A stretch of 64,000 bases of DNA from Plantago major (lineage: Eukaryota; Streptophyta; Magnoliopsida; Lamiales; Plantaginaceae): positions 6,869,835-6,933,834 of the forward strand of contig CM048839.1 in the NCBI GenBank assembly GCA_026545765.1, in the 5' to 3' direction. The notes under the pieces are model-generated. The model was not told the DNA's origin. It did not search any database and worked only from the letters and a program-made list of their open reading frames with translations. Made by a program: the position numbers and the translations under genes. Shown here piece by piece: positions 30,619 to 42,967 of this stretch. The first letter of the stretch is position 1. Every line of letters begins with the position of its first letter.

Positions 30619-31242
30619 GAACTCGACTCGATTAATTTATCGATCTATAATACATACTCGAATTCGAGCTCGATCATTCGAGTAACGAGTCGAGCTTTTT
30701 TCAAGTCGAGCTCGAGCTGCTCGAAAAAAGCTCGACTCGTTTACAGGCCTATCTTGAACTAAGTCAGCGTCAGGTCTCAAGTCGGAACACTTCTATGCCC
30801 TAAGGTTAAGGTAGGGTAACTAGATGTAATTCCATTCTTTAGGATATATAGGGCATGGCCGCATGGGTACGTCTCTTCCCTCCCTGATAGCTTATAAAAT
30901 TTTATCAAGGGTGAATGTATACGATTATCAATAATGGCGATGAAATGTGAGTGCTCTTATTGTCATTCAATCTAGGACCCATGAAGAATATCATATCGTA
31001 GTTTGTAACATGTAACATGCCAAACTCTAATTCATCTTGTATCAAACTGGTTCGTGAACTATCAAACTCAAGTCGAAATTGTCAGTAATCGCTCTTGATA
31101 TTTTCACCCTAACCGAGTCATGAGTGAATTGGGAAACCAATGAGGCTCATTCTTGCTGAGGAGGTTAAGATCCTATATACTTTTATTCCAAGAGGAGTTC
31201 ATTCAATTCCCCATCTATATATCTTCATTTCGAATGAAACTT
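30503..31242. repeat. Dispersed repeat R1, copy 2
   Basis: Direct repeat of 4647-5370, about 25.9 kb away. The main differences are a longer (AT)n tract (about 30584-30616 against 12 bp in copy 1), loss of CGAGCT units, and scattered single-base changes. Confidence 0.8.
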
Positions 31243-31870
31243 TTGAGATTTTGTACGTATCATAATATCTCTGTAATTCCCCATCTATATATCTATATTT
31301 TCCAAGTGTCTACTAGCACTTGAGAGTGTAGAATTCATTTTACCACCTCAGCCATGAACAATTTTTATATTGTAAAAGTATATTCTGTAGGATTTGTGCA
31401 TTGGTTTTGCCTTAATCCTTTTCACAGTGCTGAGACTTTTTGTTGAGACCTACACCACACTATTGTATGTCTAAATTGTCATTTTTGAATTTGACACGAG
31501 AAAATGTCCACCACTTGAACTCTTTTTGAAAATGAAAACAAGCAAGTAATTACATATACAATTCTGAAACTTGCAATTTATTTGATCCACTGCATTTCAT
31601 TACACAGTTCTTCGATCACATACATAACCCCTTTAGGATTAGTGATCGATTGATCAATTAGTACATTAATTGGCATAAGAAATAAACCAAAAACCAGTCA
31701 AGGACAGAGATTACTTGAGGCCATTGATTAATCTATATAGCCAAAAGATTAGAAAGTACTGGAACCAAAATGATAATTAATACCATCATCGATCTGCATT
31801 GATCCACCAATTAATATATTATTGTTTGGTGGTGCATATATTATAATCTGCGACGTTGAGTGATCTTCAC
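31243..31870. other. 3' flank of RADIALIS-like gene 2
   Basis: No gene. The right-hand part presumably contains the 3' UTR of the minus-strand RADIALIS-like gene. Confidence 0.4.
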
Positions 31871-32877
31871 TTACATCTTCAGATACCTGAGTAGCCTGCC
31901 AAACAAGCAACAATATTAATTAAACAACTAATCAAATTAACTAGAGCTCATATTTAAATCCAAAGGTACATAATTGAACAACTGATGTCAAGTTCTGCAT
32001 GTGGATTGTATAACAATCTTATAAAAAGGCAACACTAGTTATATATAGCATACTTTTAGAAAACAGTGGGCGAAGTTATAATTTTAAGTAGGGTCAAACT
32101 ATTTATGAGACTGTTTTCGAAATTGGAAGATGGGGGTCGAAATCAAATATTATGAATATTATATAATATCATCATTTTTTTGAAAAAATTTGAGGAACGA
32201 CCCACTATGGCCCTCCCTGACTCCTCCCTTGCCTTTAAACTCATTTTGAAAACGAGTAATATCCAGATGTAAACCACATTTAGTCGAAAAAGTTCTAAGT
32301 AGCAAAATTGAAATATACACAACACCGCAAAGATAGTGGCAGTATGCACTATAAAGATGGAGGGTGATGACTGTAGGTTTATAGAAACAAAATGGAATTC
32401 TTGGAATATTGAGGTAGTGACAAAAGAGATTGTTACTTTATTTTGCATGCATGAGAGAAGTATAAAAAAACAAACATTCAAAAAACGACAATACAAAGAT
32501 TAAAAAACTACACCAAAATGAAACCAAACAAAAGCATAATGACAATACTTTTTCTCAAATAAGCATCTATTTTTTTCAAATGCTTACTTAAGTACTACAA
32601 CATGACATCATTAAACAGATAATTACCTTTTCTCTTCATCCGCAGTAGTAGTACTTCTATACTTAGGAATAGGCACATCACCGGCTTCTATCCTCCGGAG
32701 ATCCTCAATGAGAATCTCATAGTGCTTCTTCACTTCCTCCGCCGATTTTCCGCTACCGACTGCCCGAGCCACGTTGTACCACCGGTCGGGAGTGTCCCTG
32801 TCAAACCGTGCCAACGCCTTCTCAAAAAGCTTGTTCTCTTGTGGTGTCCAACGCGAACTCAATGAGCTTGAGGCCAT
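31871..32877 (-). CDS. RADIALIS-like single-MYB (SANT) transcription factor 2
   Basis: RL/RSM-family small MYB protein, presumed nuclear. Exon 1 (32877-32627) starts [10 protein letters not shown] and carries the SANT core ([53 protein letters not shown]). A donor at AAAAG|GTAATT pairs in phase with the acceptor GGCAG at 31896. Exon 2 (31895-31871) adds LLRYLKM and a stop. The resulting 91 aa ends [11 protein letters not shown], matching the EKRFRNLKIR-type tail of RADIALIS, which supports the splice. If unspliced, a TAA follows the arginine at once (84 aa). The upstream ATG at 32976 is unlikely, as it lies beyond a TATA box. It faces gene 1 across the 30-kb interval on the opposite strand and is clearly diverged from it. 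Confidence 0.9.
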
Positions 32878-32957
32878 GGTTAATGTATGTATTTGTGTTT
32901 GGTAAGGTAAGATCTTAGTGTTTGGTGGTGATACTAGAAATGTTTCAATATGTGGCC

Positions 32958-32965
32958 TATTTATA
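32958..32965 (-). promoter_or_regulatory. Putative TATA box of RADIALIS-like gene 2
   Basis: TATAAATA on the minus strand, 81 bp upstream of the start codon at 32877, a normal spacing for a plant core promoter with a short leader. Confidence 0.55.
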
Positions 32966-34240
32966 AGTATAGCCATGGGCAGTTTGGGAAAATGTGAAGG
33001 GCAATTTGGCGAATAAGGGCTATTGGTGTAAAGGTAAAGGAAGTGACTCGTTTACATTGGAGCCACATAAGGGTGTTGCAAGAGGGCGTGAGGAGAATCA
33101 GTACCAAGTCTAGCAAAGATAACTCGAATTCTTGATTTTTGATATTTATGCGAATAAAATATTCGAAAATAGATGTGTACTGTGTCAATATGAGTAGATG
33201 ATTATCGATTTAATTTGAATTTCAACTACGTTCGATCTTATCTATCTATAGTTAACTTAGCATGTAATTTTAGACTAATAGTAATAATCTTTTTGTAACA
33301 AATTAAAATTCTAATGCTTACTAACTAGATTGGTTAGCTGTATCAAAACAAACTTTTAACAAGCATGTGACCAAGTGATGTGATAAGTACTCTAATTTTC
33401 AAATATTCTTAATTGCTTGGAGAGCAATTATATGCTGTTTAAGTGATGGATTAATTAACATACAAGATCAAATGCTAATCCTAAAGACCAGCAATTTTTT
33501 TGGAATAATTAACACATGCTAGATGCTTTTCCTGGCAAGTAAACGATTGAGGGACAGATAACCCAACATAAAGGGGACTAATTTTTTTAAAAGACTTTTA
33601 CTAGACGTGTTGGTGTATTCATCTAGTTGCTAAATGGTTTTGTGACCGACTATAATGCACAAAAATAATATCGTGAAAAATTAAGTTAAGTTGGGTAGAA
33701 GTCGAACTTCAAACCATAACGATTAGAGCAGATTTTGCGAAAGTCCAAATCAACACCACATAGTAAATGTTTACTAGTGCAAATACAAACACCACATAGA
33801 CTATGAACATATGATTACTAATGAAGCTAATGCTAAAATAATATAGGTATATTAAACACATGATGTTTGAAGATAAGCATGTTAAGTTTCTACCTAAATA
33901 TACGATGATTCCATCCCTTGAAGATACGGACTCGGACTGAGTATATCGTAAAAGTTAGTAGTATCATATCATAGTCATACCCGTGCCACCAATTTCATAC
34001 TATATGCCTGATTGCAGCCCAGAAGCAATGATAGCAAAAAAAGAGAGATTTCACCTGGAAATGGAAAACATGAAGACGAAATTGACCAAATGGAGAAGAA
34101 TAAAGACAAGGAATCGTGCAATTTCAAGATTTACAATATTATAGTTCAAATCTTTTACGTGCCCGACAGAATTAAGGAAGCAGTGTGTTCTGTTCTTCAA
34201 TCGTCATCATGTGTCAGTTACTCAACACTATGCATCTTCA
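32966..34240. other. Intergenic, promoter side of RADIALIS-like gene 2
   Basis: AT-rich. No coding exon recognised on either strand. Confidence 0.4.
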
Positions 34241-34242
34241 TG

Positions 34243-35150
34243 GTTAATTGAATTTATTCAATTTACCCTAGAATTTATTCTATGCTACATTTCTCATCAA
34301 TGTGAGAATCACACGTGGACACCAGGGGTTAGTGTAGACTGTATAGCATCGAATAAACTCAAATGTAAAACGACCTACTCACGAATTGAATTATGAGTTT
34401 TTTCTGATATGTTTAAAACTAAGAAATTCAATACACACCTAATTCGATTTACACTTGAGTTTATGCAATGCTACACTTACCTCAATGCACTCATCAATCA
34501 CAAACAATGTAAGAATCACATGTGGAACTTACTTGAAATGTGAATTTCGAGGACATTAGGGGTTAGTGTAACATCGAATAAACTCAAATGGAAACTGAAT
34601 CAATTTATGAGTTTTTTTCCAGACATGTTCATATGTTTTGGAAGAAAGTGTAGCTTAGTAGCTAGCTAGTTAGTTTATCTTTTCTTATATCTTTGTGTAT
34701 TACCAGACAAGAAATAGTTTTGTTGTTTTCCTTGAACAGAGTACCAATAAGATTACATAACTTCAATTAAGAGGGAGTGTTTTGATTCGGGTTCAGGTTA
34801 TTGGAACTGGAGTATTTACTGAGGAGCAAAATTCCAAGAAATATAGCTGGCAATGTTACCCATGCCTGATATTTTTTCCAGATTTTCTTAATAATTATAT
34901 GCTCTTCTGCAGATGAGTTGATCTGCAGCTATCAGATTCGTTCAGGACCTCAGGTTGTATTGGGCTACCAGAATATACTACTTTCTCACCTCTATACAAT
35001 ACACGCCTAATTCGGTTTACATTTGAGTTTATTAGATGCTACACTTATCTTCAATGCCCTCCTAATCACACACAAGGTGGCATGCGACCCACTTGACATG
35101 TGAGTCTCGAGGACATTAGGAGTTAGTGTAGCTTCGGATGAACCAACATC
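34243..35150. repeat. Three related foldback (MITE-like) repeats
   Basis: Copies at about 34243-34396, 34428-34606 and 34998-35135. Each opens with TTTACACTTGAGTTTAT followed by GCTACACTT, and the first two close with its inverse (GTTAGTGTA, CATCGAATAAACTCAAATG). The middle part has CAATGTRAGAATCACAYGTGG. The third copy lacks most of the right arm. No coding frame. Confidence 0.65.
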
Positions 35151-35442
35151 ATATCGTGTTGCAAATATTGTATACCCAAATCGAAATCTTGTTTCAATTG
35201 GTTAGTCTCTCAGCCAAATACTACACCACTTATTACCGAGCGTATATGTTCGAACTAGTTCCTTGAATGATTTTAATATCCGGTGAAGTTGCTTTAGAAA
35301 AGCTCACTCATACAACCCCCGTAGCTTTATTTTCCGTGTGTGTGACAAAATCTACAACCCTTCTATCATGTGATTTCACTCTATTAAATTGAAATAAGAT
35401 AATTTGACAACATTAACTCCGTCAGGTGAATGTCAATATATA
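35151..35442. other. Spacer left of the MULE
   Basis: No gene. Ends in CAATATATA (35434-35442), the left target duplication of the MULE. Confidence 0.5.
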
Positions 35443-35530
35443 GAATCAATTACATATGTCACCCCTGATAGACACCTCTCGCTCATCTAGATCCCTGTTA
35501 GTTTAACAATTACATTTAGGTTCAAAAAGC
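35443..35530 (+). repeat. Left terminal inverted repeat of the MULE
   Basis: Starts GAATCAATTACATATGTCAC and pairs with the reverse complement of 40820-40910 (GGGCAAATTACATCTGACAC), including the block ATCCCTGTTAG. Confidence 0.8.
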
Positions 35531-36025
35531 TGAAAATCCGTTGACCAACTTATAAGCTACAGTAACTAATTCACACACCAAACAAGGCCTTAGCTCTATT
35601 CTTTGTAAAACCCTTAGGTTAATTATCATTTTTCCAAAAAAACACAACACTTCCACCCGCCAAAAACCTCTTCGTCTTCTTCACGCCTCTTCCTTTCAAT
35701 TAACCGAATTCCGCCATTAAGGAAGCTCGATTCTTACTGTTAACGGCTATAATTTCACGTGATTCGCCATAATTGCCCGTCGCTCTGCCTAATCGGGAAG
35801 AAACTCCATCAGCAGTAAGGTTAGTATTTTTTTTGTTTTGGTTTTAAAAATTCAATCTTTTGGTTTTTTTTGTTTTCCATGTATTCAATCACCTGGAACT
35901 TCATAATTTCATGTCATGGAGGTTTGGTTGTTATCGAGAAAGACAGACATGTATGTACATTGTGCCTAGGGTTTTTTTTCTGTATGTCTGCATTTTGATT
36001 TATGGTTATTTTGCTTGCTTCAGTG

Positions 36026-39000
36026 ATGGGAGCTAAGTTCGACATTAGGATTATTAGTGGCAAGGAACAATATTTGTTGGTCGACGTCGATTGTTCAAGG
36101 TACTCATTCTCCAAGCTTTTACATGATGTCAATGGTTATGTGCAAAACAGTGATGGTACACTCTGTTTTAGCATGGTGGCTTATGTTGAGTTTTGCTTTG
36201 AAACAATTGAGGTTATAGATGATATATCTGTGAAGCTAATGTTTGAGAAGAATAAAGCAAACAAAGAAATTGACCTACACATTAATATCACTGATTCCCA
36301 ACCTGTTCCATTAGCTATTGATACATCATGTACCAAGAAACACATCCTTGCCCATTTTGATGCTGAGTATGTGCCACCTATAGTCAGGTTGGAGCTGAAA
36401 CCCACCCTAGTGCTAGGAGAAAGCTTTTCAGGTCATGTAAACCAATTCCACCTAGAAGAAGTCCAACAAACCCACTGAATATGTAGACTTGACTTCTGAT
36501 GATGAAGCACCCCCAGTTACTCAACCAACACAAGACACCCAACTTACTCATTCCCCACCTGCACAAGCATCCCCACATAGTCCAATTCATACAGATGCAC
36601 ATCTTACAACTCCAACTAAAGAAAGTCCTAGTCCATATATTCCCCAACAGCTTGATGAAACTCCTCTTAAGTCTGTGGCAAGTAATGCACCTTTGAATGG
36701 TGATGAGTTTGAGGAAATATTATCTAGGATATTCACACAAAATGAGGTTGACATGGAGAAAGGGAAGGTTGATGGAAATGAGAAACAAACTGGGGAAGGT
36801 AGTAGTAGAGGGGTTGTTGTTGATGATGAGGTATTGGTTGAGGACTGGATTGATGATGAAGATGACATTAACTTACAAAAAGAGAAGTTTAAAGCTGAAA
36901 AACTGAAGGGTAAAATGATAGAGCCTGAGACCATTGTGGAATCTGATTGGGAAACTGAAAGTAGTGATAGTGAGTATGTAGGATTTCAAGATGATGGTGG
37001 TGAAATTGAAAGTGATAGTGTATCTCTTGTGCCTAGTGATGGTGAGGACTGTGGTACAAACAAGAAGATGGGAGAAAAGAGTAAATGTACTATTGATGAT
37101 GATGCAAGTGATGGTGAAAAGAATGATAGAGAGGTGTTTGACTGGGAGTATAATGAGCCAAACTTTGAGTATTTCCATGACAGTGAGGATGAAGGAATAG
37201 GATTTCACAGGGTTGTACATGCTGAGACAGATGATGGGGATGAGGAGAACCCTAAGGCTAATGAGACTGTGGGGACTGAGCATGAGACAGAGAGGGCTAA
37301 TGAGACAGGGACTGAGAGGGCTAATGAGACAGAGGAGAATGTTCCTGAGCATGATGATGATGATTATGTTCAAAGTGAGCAAGATGATGGTGATTTTACT
37401 GATGAAGAGTGGATTGGTGATGAATTTGCTGAGAATAATATGGATTGGGATAAAGAGTTTAAAGAAGGTGATGTGTTTGGCAGTGCACAAGAGCTAAGGA
37501 GAAGAGTAAAGGAGTATGTACTCAAGGTAGGATTTACACTGGTTAGGAAGAAGAATGACAATGTTAGATACACTGTGCAATGTGCAGGCAAGGGTTGTCC
37601 ATGGAGACTACATGCAGGTTAGAAACTATGAAACCAACTACATATTTATCACACTTAAAATAATTGCATACTTATAACTTTTTATGTCATTGCAGCTGTT
37701 CTTGATGATGAAATCTCCTTCATGATTAAGACTTACACAGGAGGGCATAAATGTGTAAGAAAGGTTGATCATAAGCAGGCAGATTGCAATTGGTTAGCTA
37801 GTAAGTTGCTTGATAAATTGAGGGAGAACCCTAGTTTGACTGCCAAGAAGCTACATCCTTGGGTGAATGATAACTTAGGTGTTGTGGTGCCATACATGAG
37901 GGTCTATAGAGCACTTTTGAAAGCAATGATAACATTGGGTGGAGATCCAACTGAAGCATTTAGAATCTCACCAAAGTATAGAGAGATGCTTCTAAGAAGC
38001 AATCCTGGTTCTATTGTGGAAATGTTTGTGAAACCAGTTATTGATAGGCCACCAATGTTTCAGAGATTCTTCTGTGGATTGGATGGTCTAAGGAGAGGGT
38101 TTTTGAATGGCTGCAGTCCATTCCTCTTTTTTGATGGTTGTCATCTGAGGGGGCCATATGGAGGACACTTGCTTAGTGCAGTAGGAACAGATGCAGATTA
38201 TGGAATCTATCATGTTGCTTGGGCCATTGTGGAATCTGAGTGCAAAGATTCATGGGGATTTTTCATTCAATGCCTTGAGCAGTTTATTGGCCCTTTTGAT
38301 GCAGAGAAACACTAGCATTTCATGGCAGACAGGAGTAAGGTATAAGAGCTACACATTTGGAAAATTGTTCAGTCAGGTTAATGATTTCATATGCACTAAC
38401 TTGATCTAAATGAATTTGCAGGGTTTGGTGCCTGTAATTGAGGAACAATGTCCCCATGTCATAAATAGAAAATGTGCAAAACACATTTATGACAATTTCA
38501 AGGTGAGATGGGGTAGTGTTGACCTAAGAAAGTATTTCTGGCAAGCAGCAAGTGCCTACACTTCATATGGCTACAAGAAGGCAATGGAAAAGATGAGAGC
38601 TGCAAGTGTACCAGGATGGCAGTACCTTACAAACATCCCTCTTGCATATTGGGCAAGACATGCATTTGATACAACTCCCAAGATTGATCATTGCACAAAC
38701 AATTGCAGTGAGGGCTTCAATAATTGGGTAGAGCCTATTAGAGGATTCTCTATCCTTAATATCATGGAGGTAAAAGATCAAAACTGAATTATCTTGGTGT
38801 TTAATTTGCTGAACATGGTAGTTACTCTTACTCAGGTCAGACAGGATTGAGAACTCAAGTGATGCAAAGGATAACATATAGAAGAAAGAAGGGACTGTCT
38901 TGCCAATCAGTTGTAATGCCTAGGGTGTTGAAGAAATTGAATGAAAGTCATGATCAATCAAGAAGGTGTAGGCTGGTTTAAAAAACAGGGCATATGTATG

Positions 39001-39392
39001 AGGTTCTTGACCACTCATACACTTTTGTTGTGAACATGGAGGATTGGTCATGTGATTGTAGAAAATGGGACATTGGTGGAATCCCATGTAGGCATGCATG
39101 GGTTGTTATCAATCACAATGCATAAGATGGAGAGAATTTCATAAGTGAAAATCATACAAAGGCTGCCTATATGAGAGCATATGATATGCTTATTCTACCT
39201 GTGCCACAACATAGATTCTGGCCTGATGATTTGACTAATGATGAATGCTCACCACCTGAGGTGTTGAGAGCTCCTGGAAGGCCCCCTGTATCAAGGATTA
39301 AACATCCTAGTGAAGGTTCAAAAAGGAGAAAGGTTCCTATAAGCAAAACTAGAAGACAACCTAAGTGCGCCAGGTGGTGTAAGAGGCCATAA
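36026..39392 (+). pseudogene. MULE transposase, decayed
   Basis: In order: an N-terminal beta domain (MGAKFDIRIISGKEQY to VRLELKPTLVLGE) ending in a frame change near 36440-36478. A very acidic Asp/Glu region follows (36489-37440). Next is the MuDR DNA-binding domain (FGSAQELRRRVKEYV, CAGKGCPWRLHA). An intron 37618-37695 precedes the DDE catalytic region (FLFFDGCHLRGPYGGH, VAWAIVESECKDSWGFF). A second intron lies at about 38339-38421, then NNCSEGFNNWV. The SWIM zinc finger DWSCDCRKW/IPCRHAWVV is at 39040-39110, and the tail contains CSPPEVLRAPGRPPVSRIK. Frame breaks include TAG after FDAEKH (38313-38315), TAA after GRCRLV and TAA after INHNA. Catalytic residues around DG..H and E are present, so decay looks fairly recent. 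Confidence 0.88.
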
Positions 39393-40179
39393 TTGTAGGA
39401 AATGACCTGGTTTGGTGAGCTTGACTATCATTTTCATTGTCTTTAAACCTTGTTTATTTTGGAGTTACTCATATTAACCATTCAATTGTATTATTGTTTT
39501 GCAGCAAACAGCTAATGAAGAGGAGCCAACTGAGGTGCAGAACAATGCCAATGACCCAAACTGGAGTAAGTTTGGCTAATTCAATCTTAGTTTGTTGCAT
39601 TTTGTTAGATGCAGTCCTAGTTTGTGCAAGTGTGTGATTGTGTTAGTTTGTGCAAGTGTTTGCTTGTGTTAGTTTGTTGAAGTTTGTAATGGTTATGTGA
39701 ATGTAGACTTCAAGTGTCAGAGAGAGTTGGGAATAAAAGAACTAGTGGATGAAGCTAGTGGCGATGGCGTGAGTGGCACAGAAGAGGAAGAGAAAATTCA
39801 TCTAGGTAAGGTGCCAAACCGGAAGGGCAAGAGGAAGAAGAGGAATATGATGTGTTTTGGTTGGTTATGGTTTGAAAATTCAAACCTTTTTGTTGATATG
39901 TTTTGGTTGGTTATTATCACTAGTTTGACAGTACTCAAAATATGATATGTTTTGGTTGGTTTTTGTCAAGTGCTTAGTATTTTGCCAGTGAATTTGTATT
40001 GAAACCTTACATTTGAAAATTGAGGTCAATACATATATGTTCTTCTCTTACACCTTACTAATGGCTATCTACTTCATTGCTTGTACAATTTGCACTATTA
40101 GATACAATGCAAGTAAGAAGAGATTTAGGCATACAAGTTGCCTTATCCTAACATATTTGTCTACTGCAGTATCAACTCT

Positions 40180-40540
40180 CTTCTTTTGACTTCTCTGCCT
40201 CACACCATCACGTTGATCTTGTATAATATGGCCATGCCCTTCCATAGTTTGAACTCTTGTTGCTTGTTTTTGAACATTGTGCACCCTTGGTTGAACAAAT
40301 TCAGAAAGCAGTTAGGCATGCATATTATCTCCCCGTACTTGACCATTTTCTTCCGACTCATGCAACCATTCCGACCATCCATGAATTGGACAGCTCCAAT
40401 AAAATCTCCCCTCGCGTGGTTGGCATTTTTCACGTAAGAAGAACGGTCTTCTTGCGACAATTTGACTTCTTGCAAATAGGACGAATAATACCGATACTCG
40501 GATCAAAGTTGGAACTCATACTTCAATTGAACAATTTGGT
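40180..40540 (-). pseudogene. GRF-type zinc-finger accessory ORF of the MULE, broken
   Basis: Minus strand from MSSNFDPSIGIIRPICKKSN. After a frame change comes CQPREGRFYWSCPIHGWSEW, which fits the GRF zinc-finger pattern (Cys pair, then GRxF, then Cys and aromatic-E-W). Farther left are coiled-coil-like lysine-rich residues. Short GRF-finger frames near MULE ends occur in other plant elements, to my recollection. Host-gene capture is the alternative. Confidence 0.5.
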
Positions 40541-40819
40541 GTGAGCAAAAAAATGAATTATGGAGGAAAAATGGGGTTTAAATAGACTACAATTAACGGC
40601 TAGTTTTTTCAAAAATAACGGTCATATTTCAATTACATTGGACTACATATTAGTTTAGATTCAATTACATTTAGGTCCTCACGTGCCGGTCACGTGACAC
40701 GGATAAGCTAAGGTTGTTTGGTGATTTCCAAAAGCTGATAATTGAATGAGGGCAAAATAGGCCTTTCCACGATTTAATTCGCCAAAAGTCAAATTCGTGG
40801 ACCTAGATGTAATTGATTT

Positions 40820-40910
40820 ATATCGCTATGGATTTAAATGTTATTCTTTATCTAACAGGGATCCAGATGTAATAATGAAATCTAAGAGGGGTGTCAGATG
40901 TAATTTGCCC
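40820..40910 (+). repeat. Right terminal inverted repeat of the MULE
   Basis: Ends CAGATGTAATTTGCCC immediately before the CAATATATA duplication and mirrors the left end. Confidence 0.8.
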
Positions 40911-40919
40911 CAATATATA

Positions 40920-42469
40920 TGACCGATCAATTACAAATCATCTTACTCGATTTATCAATTAAATACTCACCGTCTTGCCAATTAGCTATCAATCACATTA
41001 TCAGCCGGTTTACCAAACAAACACTCTAAATAGAGTCTGCTAGGCTGTAGACCTCTCCATGTGTATGTACAGTAGCAGTTTATGCGTTACTTATCAGTAT
41101 CCTGGAGACCATGAGTGCATGACAATGATGTAGAATTTCGTTGGGGAGAATATTGGTTGAAAAATGGTGGAATTTAAATCATTTGTTATACTTGAAACAC
41201 GTCACTGGTACATAGTCTCCTTGGTAGTTTTTTGTGGTTGGTTTTAAAGGTGTTTTTTTATTGGACTAGAGAATTGGTCCTCCTTCCAATTTGTGATGGT
41301 ATGTGTATAGGCAGGCCAGTAAGTGAGGACCTGGAAATGATTGATTATCACTATTCACTGGTCCTCATCACAAACTTTCCCAATCAAATTTTGACCACCT
41401 TATTAAGCAATGGTAGTATGCTCTCATTTTCAAGAATCAAGCCCCACTCTTCTTAATTCTTCCCCAGGATTAGAAGGGATATCTTGCATGTTATATACAA
41501 GTAAAACTCACCCTAGTTTGCCTGAGTTTTGGTGGATGAGTTACAAGAAATCCCACATGAGATAAAAATGTAGATGCGAAGAAGGGGATTGGTAATCAGA
41601 CACGCTCACATGGTATGAGTCATTTTTTATGATTCCAAGAGGCAAATTAATGATAGTTCAAAATGGACAATATTATACTAAAAAGACATGTAACACAGTC
41701 ATTTGTAACCACATGGTCTCAACCTACCAAGGTAATGGATCGTTGAGAAAATTATAGGCAAATACCCTATTTTACCCATGAATCACCAAGAAATATCTAG
41801 TAAAACAAAACAAAACCAAAAAATGCCGACTACAGTGATAAATACAACTTAGATGTGTGTGTGTGTGTGTGTGTATAGTGAAAAAAACATAACTACCAGT
41901 AATGAAATACAAATACAGTAAAACTAGTGACCTGTTTTTTTTTTGCATAAAAGTGTCCAACTTGGTACGGCCCTGGTCTCCTCCCTGGATCCTTTACCCT
42001 ACCATCTTACCACCCGGAATCAGGCCTTGCAAGCTTACACTAATTTAAGTTTGAGCTTTGCAATTAGAATGTGGAAAAAACGACATGAGGTTTGGTCCCC
42101 TTCCCAAACATGCCTGAACTAATTTAGTTACAAATTACAATTACTACAAGCAAGGAAGAACATGGAATCTAACGAACCCAGGAATAATTTATCTCTTCAA
42201 GTGGGGAAAGGATGGAGCAAGTTTTAAACTCTTGGAGTTGAAAAACAGAGTGAAGTAGTCAATTAGTGAGTAAAAAGGGGATGGTATCTATCTATCTACT
42301 TAGCTATCTATCTGTCATATGTATGTTTTAGGATAATGAAACCGACGTATGATCTTTCCTTGCCATTAACATAAATGGGCAAGGCATAACCGAGTCCAAG
42401 TAATTTGAATCTTTAGATATTGCCTTTTCAAAATTTAGAAGGCGGAATATATGCGTTGATAAAATAGTC
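40920..42469. other. Intergenic, no gene seen
   Basis: AT-rich, with a (TG)n tract at about 41854-41874. Nothing coding was recognised on either strand. Confidence 0.4.
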
Positions 42470-42967
42470 AGTACTCAGCTTGAATCATTCCCAAACAGAA
42501 CCAAATTCTGCTAAAGAGGGATTCCTCATACTGCTATAGTAGTATAGTTCTCAGATACCGGTAAATACATCCCTTGAGCTACGAATCCTTAACAATGACC
42601 TAGAGTAAAGTTACTAGGAATAAAACTTCCTAGTAAAAAAAAAGGTGGTCGTACTCAGCTTGACTTGAATCATTCCCAAACAGAGCCGAATTCTGCTAAA
42701 GAGGGATTCCTCATACTCCTATAGTAGTATAGTTCTCAGATACCAGTAAATACATCACTTAAGCTACGAATCCTTAACAAAGACCTAGAGTAAAGTTACT
42801 AGGAATAAAACTTCCCAGTAAAAAAAAAGATGGTCGTACTCAGCTTGAATCATTCCCAAACAGAACCGGATTCTGCTAAAGAGAGATCCTCATACTCCTA
42901 TAGTATAGTTCTCAGATACTAGTTAATACATCACACTTAAGCTAAGAACCTGGCCTCTACAAAGACG
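42470..42967. repeat. About 180-bp tandem repeat, 2.7 copies
   Basis: Units 42470-42649, 42650-42834 and a truncated 42835-42967 all begin GTACTCAGCTTGA and run through AACAGARCC, TTCTGCTAAAGAG and TATAGTTCTCAGATAC. Units 1 and 2 end in AGTAAAAAAAAARRTGGTC. They differ by a few per cent, so the array is young. Confidence 0.9.

Larger units (their letters stand above)
35443..40910 (+). mobile_element. Mutator-like element (MULE) with both ends and 9-bp target duplication
   Basis: 5468 bp bounded by a perfect 9-bp direct repeat CAATATATA (35434-35442 and 40911-40919), the MULE hallmark. Long imperfect inverted ends share AATTACAT-TG-CACCCCT, then CATCTAGATCCCTGTTAG / CATCTGGATCCCTGTTAG and ACATTTA further in, over about 80-100 bp. 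It carries a decayed MURA-type transposase on the plus strand and a minus-strand zinc-finger frame near the right end. Likely immobile by itself, though its ends look intact. Confidence 0.92.

Noticed and set aside
34012-34251. 79-aa frame MQPRSNDSKKREISPG
   Set aside because: No family, no splice partners, and its 3' part overlaps a foldback repeat.
36590-37490. Long minus-strand open frames opposite the MULE acidic region
   Set aside because: They are shadows of GAT/GAA-rich codons read on the reverse strand (Ile/Ser/Leu-rich products) and have no domain.
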